A DNA stretch of 64,000 nucleotides. It comes from Solitalea agri (GTDB taxonomy: Bacteria > Bacteroidota > Bacteroidia > Sphingobacteriales > Sphingobacteriaceae). Below, one piece after another: positions 1 to 9,500 of the stretch; position 1 is the stretch's first letter; every line of letters starts with the position of its first letter. The notes beneath the pieces are model-generated. The model saw only the letters and a list, made by a program, of their open reading frames with translations. It was not told the origin of the DNA and made no database searches. The position numbers were made by a program, and so were the translations under genes. Where the stretch lies: the NCBI RefSeq assembly GCF_023914155.1, contig NZ_JAMWYS010000028.1:124001-188000 (forward strand). Direction: 5' to 3'.

Positions 1-131
1 GGAACACCGTTCGGTTTGATGGAACACTTAGTGACATGGGTATTTTCGAGTGGATAAAAGATTCTTATAACCTGGTTGTTGCCGGATTGCCAAAGAAGCT
101 GCGCATGGAGCTAGAAGATTTGGAAAAATAA
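1..131 (+). CDS. MmcQ/YjbR family protein, C-terminal fragment
   Basis: This open frame enters from the left edge and ends at the TAA at 129-131, leaving 42 visible residues. The tail contains 'SYNLVVAGLPKKLR', which matches the C-terminal signature of the MmcQ/YjbR (CyaY-like fold) family, usually about 115 residues long. These are small cytoplasmic proteins often annotated as DNA-binding; their exact role is not established. The 5' two thirds lie outside the window, so start and regulation cannot be judged. The next gene follows on the same strand after 70 bases. Confidence 0.7.
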   Translation, partial: NTVRFDGTLSDMGIFEWIKDSYNLVVAGLPKKLRMELEDLEK

Positions 132-201
132 GAAAGTATTAATGCAATGATTCTGCAGAGCTTTTTAGTAATTTGATATACTCTTTTAAAATCAAAAAAA
201 T

Positions 202-435
202 ATGTGGGCAGTAGTTGAAAATAAACTTACCCGAACATTTCAGTTTGGAAGCTTTGTTGAAGCGTGGGGCTTCATGAGTAAAATAGCCCTAATCGCAGAG
301 CGCATGAATCATCATCCCGAGTGGACAAATGTTTACAATCAGGTTGAGATCAAACTAAGCACTCATGATGCAGGAGATATCGTAACCAAAAAAGATCATG
401 AGCTGGCTCAGGCGATTGATCAATTGTTGCATTAA
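202..435 (+). CDS. 4a-hydroxytetrahydrobiopterin dehydratase (pterin-4a-carbinolamine dehydratase)
   Basis: The 77-residue product carries the family motif ERMNHHPEW at residues 33-41, with the adjacent histidines that bind the pterin, followed by 'STHDAGDIVTKKDHELA'. The enzyme dehydrates 4a-hydroxytetrahydrobiopterin during cofactor recycling for aromatic amino acid hydroxylases and acts in the cytoplasm. It is shorter than the roughly 95-110 residue animal and proteobacterial forms because it lacks the N-terminal extension. From memory this short form is common in Bacteroidota. No phenylalanine hydroxylase gene is visible nearby. The ATG at 202 is the only sensible start. Confidence 0.9.
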   Translation: MWAVVENKLTRTFQFGSFVEAWGFMSKIALIAERMNHHPEWTNVYNQVEIKLSTHDAGDIVTKKDHELAQAIDQLLH

Positions 436-531
436 GTCTCATCTTATCACAACAAAGTGACGCAGGGCTTGCTCAGCTACCTGTAAATTCCTTCTCTGAT
501 TTTATACTTTAGGGCTCCATTATATAGATTT

Positions 532-2271
532 ATGAAGAAGACCCTATCGTTGATTTTTTCTTGTGCTTTAGCTCTCTGTAGTAGTGCCCAACAAACTCCT
601 TTTGAAAAGAGTAATGGGAAAGAGACCGCTACTTATACTGAGCTTATTAGTTACTTTAAAAACATTACCCAAAAATATCCCGAAGCTAAATTGTTGGAGT
701 ATGGCACTACTGATATTGGTAAGCCATTAAATCTTCTGGTTTTATCAAAATCAAAAGATTTCGATCCTGTTTCTCTTCATACCAAGGGCAAAGCAATCAT
801 ACTTATCAATAACGGAATTCATCCGGGAGAGCCTGAAGGAATCGATGCCACAATGATGCTGGTTCGTGATTTGTTGGAAAAGAAACAACTTCCTGATAAT
901 GTAGTTTTATGCTTTATTCCGGTGTACAATATCGATGGTATGCTAAACCGAGGGCCAAATTCTCGTGTAAATCAAAATGGACCTGTTGAGTATGGTTTCC
1001 GAGGGAATTCCCGAAATCTCGATCTGAACCGTGATTGTATTAAAACAGATTCTCGTAACTCACTTGCTTTTCAACAAATCTTTCAGAACTGGAAACCTGA
1101 AGTTTTTCTAGATAATCATACCAGTAACGGGGCCGACTATCAGCATGTGATGACTTATATAGCTACGCAAAAAGATAAGCTTAACCCTGAAGTATCGGCT
1201 TACATGAATAATAAACTGATTCCGGTGTTATTGGCAAAGATGAAGGAGCGTAAGTTTGAAATGGTTCCCTATGTAAACGTTTGGGGCAACACTCCTGATA
1301 AAGGATATGAGGGATTCAATGATTCACCACGTTACACTACCGGTTACAGCACCCTTTTTAACAGTATTGGTTTTGTGGTAGAAACACATATGTGGAAGCC
1401 TTTTGATCAACGAGTTTGGGCCACTTATGCATTTATGCAAGAGTTGATCAACCAAACGGAGAAAGATGCGAAGGAAATAATTGATACTAAACGCAAAGCG
1501 GACGAAATGGTAAAGAATCAAACTGCATTTGCCATGGATTGGAAGGTGGATACTTCAAAAGTTGAACAAATTGCCTTTAAAGGATTTGAAGGAAAGTATA
1601 AGCCAAGTGAGGTAAGCGGTTTAGATCGTTTATATTACGATAGAAGTGCTCCGTTTGAGAAACAAATTGATTATAAAAACTCTTTTAAGCCAACTCAATT
1701 AGTAGGAAAACCATGGGCCTATGTGATTTCGCAATCTTGGGGAAAAGTGATTGAGTTGTTGAAGTTGAATGGTGTGCAGATGAAACCTTTAACAAAAGAT
1801 ATGGCATTACGCGGTGAAATGTATTTTATCGATGATTATAAAACAGGAACACGACCGTATGAAGGGCACTATCTTCATTCAACTATAAAGGTTACGAAAG
1901 ACACCATGAACGTTCAGTTTTATAAGGGTGACTATGTTGTTCAGGTTGATCAGGCTGTTAATCGTTATATTGTTGAAACGTTAGAGCCGCAAGCGATTGA
2001 CTCCTATTTTAACTGGAATTTTTTCGACAGTATTTTGGGACAAAAAGAAGGCTTTTCGGATTATTTATTTGAAGACATAGCTACCGAAATCCTTAAAAAA
2101 GACCCTGAATTAAAAGCAAAATTGGAAGAGAAACGAAAGGCTGATCCAAAGTTTGCTCAAAGTGCTTATGCTCAGCTCGACTTTATTTATAAAAACTCAC
2201 CTTATTACGAGAAAACACATAACCGTTATCCGATAATGCGGTTACTACAACCGGTTTATTTAGGAAACTAA
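532..2271 (+). CDS. Secreted M14-family zinc metallopeptidase
   Basis: The 579-residue protein begins with a signal peptide (cleavage expected after 'SSAQ' near residue 20). The M14 zinc-binding H-x-x-E motif is present as HPGEPEG (H97, E100). The third zinc ligand is probably H196 in 'LDNHTSNG', the substrate-binding arginine motif is 'RGNSRNLDLNRD' near 158-169, and the catalytic glutamate is probably E284 in 'VVETHMW'. It should act as a periplasmic or extracellular carboxypeptidase; the substrate cannot be read from sequence. The roughly 280 residues after the catalytic domain are of unknown function. The gene stands alone and is followed directly by a strong terminator. Confidence 0.88.
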   Translation: MKKTLSLIFSCALALCSSAQQTPFEKSNGKETATYTELISYFKNITQKYPEAKLLEYGTTDIGKPLNLLVLSKSKDFDPVSLHTKGKAIILINNGIHPGEPEGIDATMMLVRDLLEKKQLPDNVVLCFIPVYNIDGMLNRGPNSRVNQNGPVEYGFRGNSRNLDLNRDCIKTDSRNSLAFQQIFQNWKPEVFLDNHTSNGADYQHVMTYIATQKDKLNPEVSAYMNNKLIPVLLAKMKERKFEMVPYVNVWGNTPDKGYEGFNDSPRYTTGYSTLFNSIGFVVETHMWKPFDQRVWATYAFMQELINQTEKDAKEIIDTKRKADEMVKNQTAFAMDWKVDTSKVEQIAFKGFEGKYKPSEVSGLDRLYYDRSAPFEKQIDYKNSFKPTQLVGKPWAYVISQSWGKVIELLKLNGVQMKPLTKDMALRGEMYFIDDYKTGTRPYEGHYLHSTIKVTKDTMNVQFYKGDYVVQVDQAVNRYIVETLEPQAIDSYFNWNFFDSILGQKEGFSDYLFEDIATEILKKDPELKAKLEEKRKADPKFAQSAYAQLDFIYKNSPYYEKTHNRYPIMRLLQPVYLGN

Positions 2272-2278
2272 TAATAGA

Positions 2279-2302
2279 ACGCCCGAAATTTCGGGCGTTT
2301 CT
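2279..2302 (+). terminator. Rho-independent terminator after the M14 peptidase
   Basis: A near-perfect palindrome (ACGCCCGAAATTTCGGGCGT) begins 8 bases after the peptidase stop and is followed by TTTCT. It also separates this transcript from the convergent catalase remnant. Confidence 0.85.
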
Positions 2303-2323
2303 ATTTATCAAAAAGAGTTAAAA

Positions 2324-2657
2324 CTAATTTGCGCTGGCAGCCGGCATCATTGCCGAAACATCAATACCTAAACCGGATGCAATTCCGGCGCCTAATCTTG
2401 GGTCGGCGCTGAACCAGTGGCAAAGTTGACGGTTGATGATTTCCAATCGTTTGAAGTCCTTCTATTCCACTTATTGCTCCTGTAATATTCCTAATAGCAT
2501 TCTTTTTTGCTTCATCGCTTATTAAACGAAACAGGTTGCCAGGTTGGGTATAATGATCATCATCGTCTGGAGCATTCCGGTCGTACCAATCAGCAATGGC
2601 TGAATCCAATACCCTCCTACCACCGTTACCATCTAGTGTTTTCAAAACCAGACTAGA
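2324..2657 (-). pseudogene. Catalase remnant (5'-truncated and frameshifted)
   Basis: On the minus strand, one frame reads about 65 residues of recognisable catalase C-terminal region ('DSAIADWYDRN', 'HYTQPGNLFRLISDEAKKNAI', then 'GAISGIEG'). At about 2453-2463 the similarity jumps to the next frame and continues 'LEIINRQLCHWF', then 'DPRLGAGIASGLGIDVSAMM', to a TAG at 2324-2326. The tail 'RQLCHWF...LG.GIA.GLGID' is typical of haem catalases. The haem-binding and catalytic core, about 400 residues, is missing, and upstream of 2657 there is a stop in frame. This is therefore a broken relic. It lies back to back with oxyR, a common position for an OxyR-controlled catalase. Confidence 0.82.
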
Positions 2658-2744
2658 TTAACCATCAATCAAATTGATTGTTTTTATAATCAAATAGAAA
2701 AATTCGATATTTGCTCGGTTGTTTGATAGAAACGACTTATTGAT

Positions 2745-3680
2745 ATGACATTAACTCAATTAGAATATATTGTTGCGGTTGATACACACCGGCATTTTGC
2801 AACTGCAGCTGATAGTTGTTTTATAACACAGCCAACCTTAAGTATGCAAATTCAAAAGCTGGAAGAGGAGTTGGGGATAAAACTTTTCGACCGCAGCAAG
2901 CAACCTGTTTTACCTACCGAAGCGGGTAAAGAGGTTATTGCTCAGGCTCGGGTGGTTTTGCAAGAATCGGCCAGACTGAAAGAAATTGTAAAGAATAAGG
3001 TAGGTGAAATAGAAGGTCATTTGCGCTTGGGGATAATACCTACACTTGCCCCGTATCTGCTGCCCTTGTTTTTGAATTCATTCCTTGAAAAGTATCCCAA
3101 AGTGAAAATCAGTGTTTGGGAGGAAACCACAGAAAACATTATTGAACACCTGAAGTATAACCGATTGGATGCCGGAATTTTAGCTACTCCACTGAATGAT
3201 AGCAGTATTTTTGAATATCCATTGTTTTATGAGGAATTGCTGTTGTATGTTTCGCAACGCAACGAGCTAATGAATAAAGAATTTGTTTTGACAGATGATA
3301 TTGATATAAAGAAGTTATGGCTCTTGCAGGAAAGTCATTGCATGCGCTCACAAATTATGAATTTGTGTCACCTTCGTAGTCAGCTTAAGGAGGATAACAA
3401 CTTTGAATATGAAGCAGGAAGTATAGAAACACTGAAGAAAATGGTTGAGCTGAACAATGGCATTACCGTTTTACCCGAATTGGCCATTTATGACTTAACG
3501 GAAGAAAAAAAATCGCAAGTGCGGCACTTTATTGCACCTGTGCCTGTTAGAGAGATAAGTATTGTTACCCATCGAAGTTATGTGAAAAAGCGCTTGCTCG
3601 ATGCTTTGAAAGCTGAAATACTGAAAGTAGTGCCATCGCATATGCTTGAACGCGAACAGCTGAATATAGTGCCCATCTAG
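2745..3680 (+). CDS. oxyR: LysR-family peroxide sensor OxyR
   Basis: The 311-residue protein has an N-terminal LysR winged helix-turn-helix ('TQPTLSMQIQKLEEELG', about residues 27-43) and a periplasmic-binding-protein-like effector domain. The decisive feature is HCMRSQIMNLC: the cysteines fall at residues 199 and 208, the same numbers and spacing as the redox pair C199/C208 of E. coli OxyR. It should be a cytoplasmic, DNA-binding H2O2 sensor that forms an intramolecular disulfide. The ATG at 2745 gives the normal LysR N-terminus 'MTLTQLEYIVAVD'. The adjacent catalase is destroyed, so targets must lie elsewhere. Confidence 0.93.
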   Translation: MTLTQLEYIVAVDTHRHFATAADSCFITQPTLSMQIQKLEEELGIKLFDRSKQPVLPTEAGKEVIAQARVVLQESARLKEIVKNKVGEIEGHLRLGIIPTLAPYLLPLFLNSFLEKYPKVKISVWEETTENIIEHLKYNRLDAGILATPLNDSSIFEYPLFYEELLLYVSQRNELMNKEFVLTDDIDIKKLWLLQESHCMRSQIMNLCHLRSQLKEDNNFEYEAGSIETLKKMVELNNGITVLPELAIYDLTEEKKSQVRHFIAPVPVREISIVTHRSYVKKRLLDALKAEILKVVPSHMLEREQLNIVPI

Positions 3681-3786
3681 CAGTATGCAGTCGACAGTCG
3701 GCAGTCTCCAGTCAAACAAAATACAACTGATTGGACAGAGCTGATTGCACAAGAGCACTGCCGACTGCAGACCGCCGACTGGAGAC
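3681..3786. repeat. Degenerate CAGTCGG-type intergenic repeat in inverted arrangement
   Basis: Two arms rich in a 7-8 base unit (CAGTCGG / CAGTCTC / CAGTCGA) face each other: 3681-3713 on one side and 3756-3786 on the other. Both contain CAGTCGGCAGT and GTCTCCAGTC when the right arm is read in reverse complement. The element starts directly after the oxyR stop. It has the look of a dispersed low-complexity intergenic repeat; no protein-coding role is apparent. Confidence 0.7.
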
Positions 3787-3835
3787 CCTTTTTTCTTACG
3801 GCAAAAAAAAATACCTTAGCCACCCATTAATTTTT

Positions 3836-4471
3836 ATGCAAGAGATCTTACAAACAACGCCCGTTGCGGCCATCATATTTGCTTTTACTGTTTTAACCAG
3901 TGCTTATGGTTTGTTTTTTAACCATGATGTCAATTCTCAGTTCAGCCTTCATCCTTATAGTATTAATCGGGGTAGCCGTTATTATACCGTTTTTACCAGT
4001 GGACTGATTCATGCCGATCTAGGGCACCTGCTTTTTAACATGCTAACCTTTTATTTTTTTGCCTTTCCACTTGAACAGATCTTTGTAATGGCAAAAGGGC
4101 CAGCCGGTCATTGGTGGTTTGCCGGAATGTATGTTTTAGCACTTGTTTTAAGCGATATTTCAACCATTATTAAACAAAAAAACAATATTCATTATTACAG
4201 TTTGGGTGCTTCGGGAGCTATTTCGGCGGTTTTGTTTAGCATGATACTCTTTATGCCGCAAATGAAAATTTCAATGATGTTTATACCAATAGGAATTCCG
4301 GCATACATTTTTGGTCCACTCTATTTGGCCTATTGTGTTTATGCATCAAGGAATCATCGCGATAATGTTAACCACGATGCCCACTTTTATGGAGCGGTAG
4401 CAGGATTGCTATTTACCATTATATTGTTTCCAGGTATATTCTCAGAGTTTGTTGGACAATTGATCAGATAA
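3836..4471 (+). CDS. Rhomboid-family intramembrane serine protease
   Basis: Starting from the ATG at 3836 the product is 211 residues with about six hydrophobic segments. The catalytic pair is visible: S126 in the G-x-S-G motif GASGA and H183 in 'DAHFYGAVAG'. The upstream HxxxN-type element appears as 'HADLGHLLFNM' (about 59-69). Rhomboids cleave transmembrane substrates inside the cytoplasmic membrane; the substrate here is unknown. The frame is open back to 3731, but those extra codons are the intergenic repeat and are not likely to be translated. A terminator follows 33 bases downstream. Confidence 0.9.
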   Translation: MQEILQTTPVAAIIFAFTVLTSAYGLFFNHDVNSQFSLHPYSINRGSRYYTVFTSGLIHADLGHLLFNMLTFYFFAFPLEQIFVMAKGPAGHWWFAGMYVLALVLSDISTIIKQKNNIHYYSLGASGAISAVLFSMILFMPQMKISMMFIPIGIPAYIFGPLYLAYCVYASRNHRDNVNHDAHFYGAVAGLLFTIILFPGIFSEFVGQLIR

Positions 4472-4503
4472 AAAGAGTTCTTTTTAAATCAAAAGATAGT
4501 GAG

Positions 4504-4533
4504 AGTCCGGTTCATAATAGGCCGGACTTTTTT
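4504..4533 (+). terminator. Rho-independent terminator after the rhomboid gene
   Basis: The inverted arms AGTCCGG (4504-4510) and CCGGACT (4522-4528) are followed by a run of T. About 220 bases of AT-rich DNA without a recognisable gene separate it from the sigma factor gene. Confidence 0.85.
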
Positions 4534-4755
4534 ATTTCAAATTAGATAATGCTCAAACTTATTTTAATTAATTCCCGGCGGAGTAACAAGGTATGGTTGG
4601 AATTTAAAGAGCATTGAAAACAAAAAAAGTTCGGGCAAGTTGCTGCTGATATATTCAGGGCGGTATTCAACCTTGGATCACCACATGGGTGAGGATGCAC
4701 CAATTGTATTTATGATTATCTTTTTTATATTCACCTCTTTGTAAAGGCTTTCCGC

Positions 4756-5310
4756 GTGAAAAATTATTCAGATATAGAGCTGCTAAATCTCATAAAACAG
4801 GATAATAAAAACGCTTTTGAAGAATTATATAACAGACATTGGGAACGATTATTCGCAATAGCCTGTTATAAGCTATCTTCAAAAGATGATGCTATTGATC
4901 TGTTGCAAGATCTGTTTTTTCTATTTTGGGAGAAACGTAATGAAATTGTTATAACAGAGTCGGTAGCAGCATATCTCAACGTAATGCTTAAGTACCGGGT
5001 GTTTAACTTCTATAAACATACGCAGGTAAAACAGATGCACTCTGATCATGTTAAAGCCACCCATAGCGAACAGGATTCGTCTACCATTGATCAGCTTAAT
5101 CTAAATGAACTAAACAGATCGTTAAAGCTAGAGATCGAACAAATGCCCGAGAAAATGCGTGAAGTGTTTTTACTGAGCCGAATGGAGGGTTTGTCGATCA
5201 GCGAAATTGCCCACCGGTTATCCATTTCAGAGCAAACCGTAAAAAATCAGATCAGCAACGGGATAAAACGTTTAAAAAATCGTTTCGGCACTAATTATTC
5301 TGCTGAATGA
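4756..5310 (+). CDS. ECF-type RNA polymerase sigma-70 factor (FecI-like, Bacteroidota expansion family)
   Basis: The 184-residue protein has a sigma-2 region ('FEELYNRHWERLFAIA', then 'DAIDLLQDLFFLFWEKR', about residues 20-65) and a sigma-4 helix-turn-helix ('GLSISEIAHRLSISEQTVKNQ', about 138-160). It should direct RNA polymerase to the uptake operon downstream. The start is GTG at 4756, giving the usual N-terminus 'MKNYSDIELLNLIK'. FecR follows 91 bases later, then SusC and SusD, the standard order of a TonB-dependent cell-surface signalling unit. The cognate anti-sigma is inferred from adjacency. Confidence 0.92.
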   Translation: MKNYSDIELLNLIKQDNKNAFEELYNRHWERLFAIACYKLSSKDDAIDLLQDLFFLFWEKRNEIVITESVAAYLNVMLKYRVFNFYKHTQVKQMHSDHVKATHSEQDSSTIDQLNLNELNRSLKLEIEQMPEKMREVFLLSRMEGLSISEIAHRLSISEQTVKNQISNGIKRLKNRFGTNYSAE

Positions 5311-5401
5311 TTATTCAGGTATTGTTTATTCTGCCTTTCTTAAAATTTATTAAAAAAAATTTTACACTCCTCTAGTACTATCTATTTTCATAATTGTCTT
5401 T

Positions 5402-6406
5402 ATGACTGAAAACCCTAATAAATTGCAACAAAAGGACCCTATAAAGAAACCATCCGGTAAGTTTTACCCTTCAACAGTGGAGGAGCAAAAACAATTGGAT
5501 GAATGGTTTGAATCATTGCCTGGCAATGATTCGGGGGCTCCTTTTGAAGATGAAAACGAAAAAAAGGTGATCCGCCAACATGTGCTCAATAGTGTGTTTA
5601 GTCGGATAGCGGAAAATGATCAGGAGGCAGAGGGAACTCCGGTGCGTACATTGAAATGGACCTGGTTAAAAGTTGCAGCCTCAGTTGCCGCAGTTACAAC
5701 CATAGGCTGGATGGGGTATTCTTATTGGGCTAAGCCACATCCTATAGAGTACCTGACTGTTACTGCTCAGGGAGGAAAAGTAATGCAGGTAACATTGCCG
5801 GATAATACTACTATTTGGATGCAGTCCGGCAGTACCTTAAAATATCCCAAGCAGTTTAGTGATACTACCCGGGAGATTTACCTTGAAGAAGGTTTGGCCT
5901 ATTTCAAGGTTACACATAATGCCGAGAAACCATTTATTGTGCATACTCCCAAACTAGATACCAGGGTGCTGGGAACATCATTTGTGATTAAGGCTTATCA
6001 GCAGATGGAGGACGTAGAAGTGGAGTTGATTACTGGTAAGGTAAGGGTGAGTCATGATCAGCAGATTTTAGGAGAGCTTGCCCCCAATATGCGTTTAACC
6101 TATCATAAGGCTTCTGCAAAAGCTGAAATTGAGGAGTTAAATACAGAAACTTCTGCTTCGTTTGTAAACGGTGTGATTGTATTACAAAGGGCAGGTTTTG
6201 ATGAACTTTTTGCAACACTTCAGTCGCTTTATTCAGTGCATTTTAATTATGATAAAGCATTGTTAAAAGACTGCAGGTTCAACTTAAGGTTCAATACAAA
6301 CTTAAAAGTGGAGCAGGTATTAGAAATTGTTAATGGTATTCATCCAATTAAATATGATGTAAAAGGGAAGGAAATTACAATAAAAACGGAAAGTTGTGAT
6401 AGGTAG
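5402..6406 (+). CDS. FecR-family anti-sigma factor / signal transducer
   Basis: The 334-residue protein has a cytoplasmic N-terminal part (about 1-85), one membrane segment ('VAASVAAVTTIGWMGYSYW', about 90-108), a periplasmic FecR domain ('LPDNTTIWMQSGSTLKYP', then 'FIVHTPKLDTRVLGTSFVI') and a C-terminal DUF4974-like region ('FDELFATLQSLYSVHFNYD'). It is expected to hold the sigma factor at the membrane and release it when the receptor's STN domain signals that ligand is bound. The order sigma - FecR - SusC supports this. A stem-loop lies between it and the receptor gene. Confidence 0.92.
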   Translation: MTENPNKLQQKDPIKKPSGKFYPSTVEEQKQLDEWFESLPGNDSGAPFEDENEKKVIRQHVLNSVFSRIAENDQEAEGTPVRTLKWTWLKVAASVAAVTTIGWMGYSYWAKPHPIEYLTVTAQGGKVMQVTLPDNTTIWMQSGSTLKYPKQFSDTTREIYLEEGLAYFKVTHNAEKPFIVHTPKLDTRVLGTSFVIKAYQQMEDVEVELITGKVRVSHDQQILGELAPNMRLTYHKASAKAEIEELNTETSASFVNGVIVLQRAGFDELFATLQSLYSVHFNYDKALLKDCRFNLRFNTNLKVEQVLEIVNGIHPIKYDVKGKEITIKTESCDR

Positions 6407-6416
6407 ATAAAAAAAA

Positions 6417-6440
6417 CAGCGCTTGCTGCAACAAGCGCTG
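6417..6440 (+). promoter_or_regulatory. Perfect stem-loop between fecR and susC
   Basis: A 9-bp perfect stem, CAGCGCTTG with CAAGCGCTG, encloses a 6-base loop. It starts 10 bases after the fecR stop. No T-run follows directly (the nearest is 18 bases on, at 6459-6464), so it is not a canonical terminator. It may stabilise or process the mRNA between regulator and structural genes. Confidence 0.55.
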
Positions 6441-6544
6441 AACGAACTGATTGTCGTGTTTTTTAAAGCCATGAAATGGTTGCTTTCGCAACTATAATGG
6501 GATGGCTTTGTGTTTTAGTGTTCAACCCAAAACAATTCAAATAT

Positions 6545-9500
6545 ATGAGAAAAACGTTTACAAAGCTAATCTGGCAAACCATGAGGCTAAGTGTAATTGT
6601 AGCAAGCATCATTATGATGACCTTCGGAGTGCTCAAAGCCGAAAAAGGCTGGGGACAAAACCTAAAGGAGCAAAAAGTTAGCGTAACCATTGAAAGCGGA
6701 ACACTGGAGGCCGCTATCAGACGAATTGAGTCTACAAGTAAAATAGGTTTTGCCTATGATTACGATGTTTTAAAGAACATTCAGGTTGCGGAACACCGTT
6801 TTTTAAATCAGCCGTTGGATCAAATTTTAAATGATCTGTTAAAAAGCAATGGATTAATCTATAGTCTAAAGAATAACACTATTCTGATTGTAAAGGCGCC
6901 AAAAACAGAAAGTAAAAAGGCTACGGGGGTTATTAAAGGAAGAGTTGTTGAGAACAGTTCAGAAGCTAGCCCGCTTCCTGGAGTAACAGTAAAAGTAGAG
7001 GGCTCCACCGCCGCCACCTCAACAGATGGCGATGGTGCTTATAAACTAAACCTACCTCCCGGTAAATATCGTTTAGTATTCAGCTTTATAGGGTTTGAAA
7101 CCCGCATCGTAGATAATATAATAGTAGAAGAGGGTAAAAGCCGTGATATCAATATCAGCTTGAAAGCTGCAATTGCCTTTTTGCAAGAAGCAGTAGTTGT
7201 TGGTTATGGCGTACAGGAAAAGCGTAGTTTAACTGGTTCAATTGGATCATATAAACCTATTGACGAAGTAGGACAAATCCCATTAACCATAGATAACGCC
7301 CTTATTGGTAAAATTGCGGGGGTTCAGGTGGCTCAAACTTCAGGCATGCCGGGTAGCGCTTCTGCTATCATTATTCGAGGCGTAAGCACATTAAATAAGA
7401 ATGGCAACACTCCCCTGGTTGTTATTGACGGAGTGCCGGTTTATAGTATTGATAGAAATAATAATACGACAGATTTCAGTGGAAATAAACTGCCGGGATT
7501 CTCATTTGGTGGGACCGGTGTAAACGAACCCTATGCAAATGGTTCTGAAAACAAGATTGAGAATAACCCTTTGGCAAGTATTAATCCCGAAGATATTGAA
7601 TCAATTGAGGTATTGAAAGATGCTTATGCCACTGCCATTTATGGTTCTCGGGGTGCAGCAGGTGTAATCTTAATTACTACGAAGAAGGGTAAGTCTGGGA
7701 AAATGAAAGTGGATTTCTCCCTGTCCTCTTCAACAAGTGATCCGGTAAAAACACCAAGCATGATGAACGGCGATCAGTATGCGGATTTTTATTCCAATTA
7801 TATGAAGGCCAAGAATCCAAATGCTCCAATGGACATCTTTCCGAAGGGAGTTAACACTAACTGGCTTGATGAAGTTACCCGCACAGCGTTGGGTACAAAT
7901 GCCAATTTGTCTTTATCGGGTGGTTCAGAAAATATGATTTACTCGGTCAGTGGTGGATATGATAAACAACAAAGCTATATCATCAACAATGATTTTTCCC
8001 GCTACCAAGGACGTGTAAATCTTGAAGGCAATCTTTCTAAAAGCTTTAAGGTAGGCGCTAATGTAGCCATGTCATATGTTGATAATAATGCGCTAAACGC
8101 TCAACGTGTTTACAGAAATGCGGTATTGCGTGCTCCAAATACGGCAATAACCGATGAGCAAGGGCAATATGTATGGCGCTTTACCCCAAATAAACAAGGC
8201 GCCAATGAAGATACCAATCCAGTTGCATGGGCAAACACAGGCAAAAATCATCGTGTGGATACCCGCATGTTAGGAAATGTTTTTGGTGAAGTAAAGTTCA
8301 ACTCGTGGGCTACCTGGCACTCTGATTTTGGCGTTGACTGGATTAACGGTGATGCTTATTCACGTGAAGTGGATAAACTTAGTACCCGTGAAGGAATGGC
8401 CACTTCAACTTCTAACAATAACCACAGATGGGTAATTAGTAACGAACTGCGTATTAATAAAGTGTTGGGCTATAAGCATGGTTTTAATGCCACACTGGGT
8501 CAATCGTTCGAGTCGTCGAATGAAAGTATAAGCAGTGTTGTAGGCGAAGGCTTTCAGAGTGATGGCATATTAAGTATTAATGCCGCCAATACAAAGAAGG
8601 TTACCAATTCAATGGATCAAAAGTGGGCCTTGGTTTCCTATTTCGGTCGTTTGAATTACCAATATAACAACCGCTACCTGGCTGGTGTTACTTACCGTTT
8701 GGATGGCTCATCAAAATTTGGGAAGAATCATCAATACGTCGGATTTCCGTCCTTCTCATTAGGATGGGTTCCGAGTGAAGAAGCTTTCATGAAAGACATT
8801 AAATGGATTGATCAGCTTAAATTCAGAGGAAGCTTAGGTTATACCGGAAACGACGGTGGAACAGGTTATTATGGTAATCAGGGCACCTACAAATTGAGTC
8901 CTTACGGAGCTAATTACGGGAGTCTGAGTTCATTGGAGGTATCGGCACCTAATAATCCTAATCTGGAATGGGAAACCACTACGATGCTGGATTTGGGTAT
9001 GGATCTAACGCTTCTTCGTTCAAGGGTAACGCTAGGCCTTGATTACTATAACAAAGACACTAAAAACTCCATTGTAGGATCGCCATTGCCAAGCTTTATG
9101 GGCTTCAGCTCTCAATCCCAAAATCTAGCCGATATAACAAACAAAGGTTGGGAGATCACTATTAATTCTCGAAATATTGCAGGGAAGAAATTTCAATGGT
9201 TTACCAACTTCAATATTTCACGAAATAGCAATACCATTAACAAACTGCATAAAATTGATGCCGAGCAAAGTGCTCGTTTAGCAGAGACAAACGGAGGCCG
9301 CTATTGGTACCCGGGAGGATCATCGACCTCTTTTTATATGTATGAGTGGGGAGGAATAAACCCACAAAATGGTAATCCTATTTGGATCAATAAAAACGGA
9401 GAGAAAGTAGAGCAACCTATCCCCTCAACAGAATATACCAACCCTGATCAACACCGTAAAGTTATGGGTGATGCTTTACCTAAGTTTTATGGTGGTTTGG

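Noticed and set aside
3731-3835. N-terminal extension of the rhomboid frame
   Set aside because: The codons are the intergenic CAGTCGG repeat; the ATG at 3836 gives the expected rhomboid start.
6476-6544. Longer start for the SusC gene
   Set aside because: The extra 23 residues do not resemble a SusC N-terminus; the ATG at 6545 is followed by a better secretory sequence. It cannot be fully excluded.
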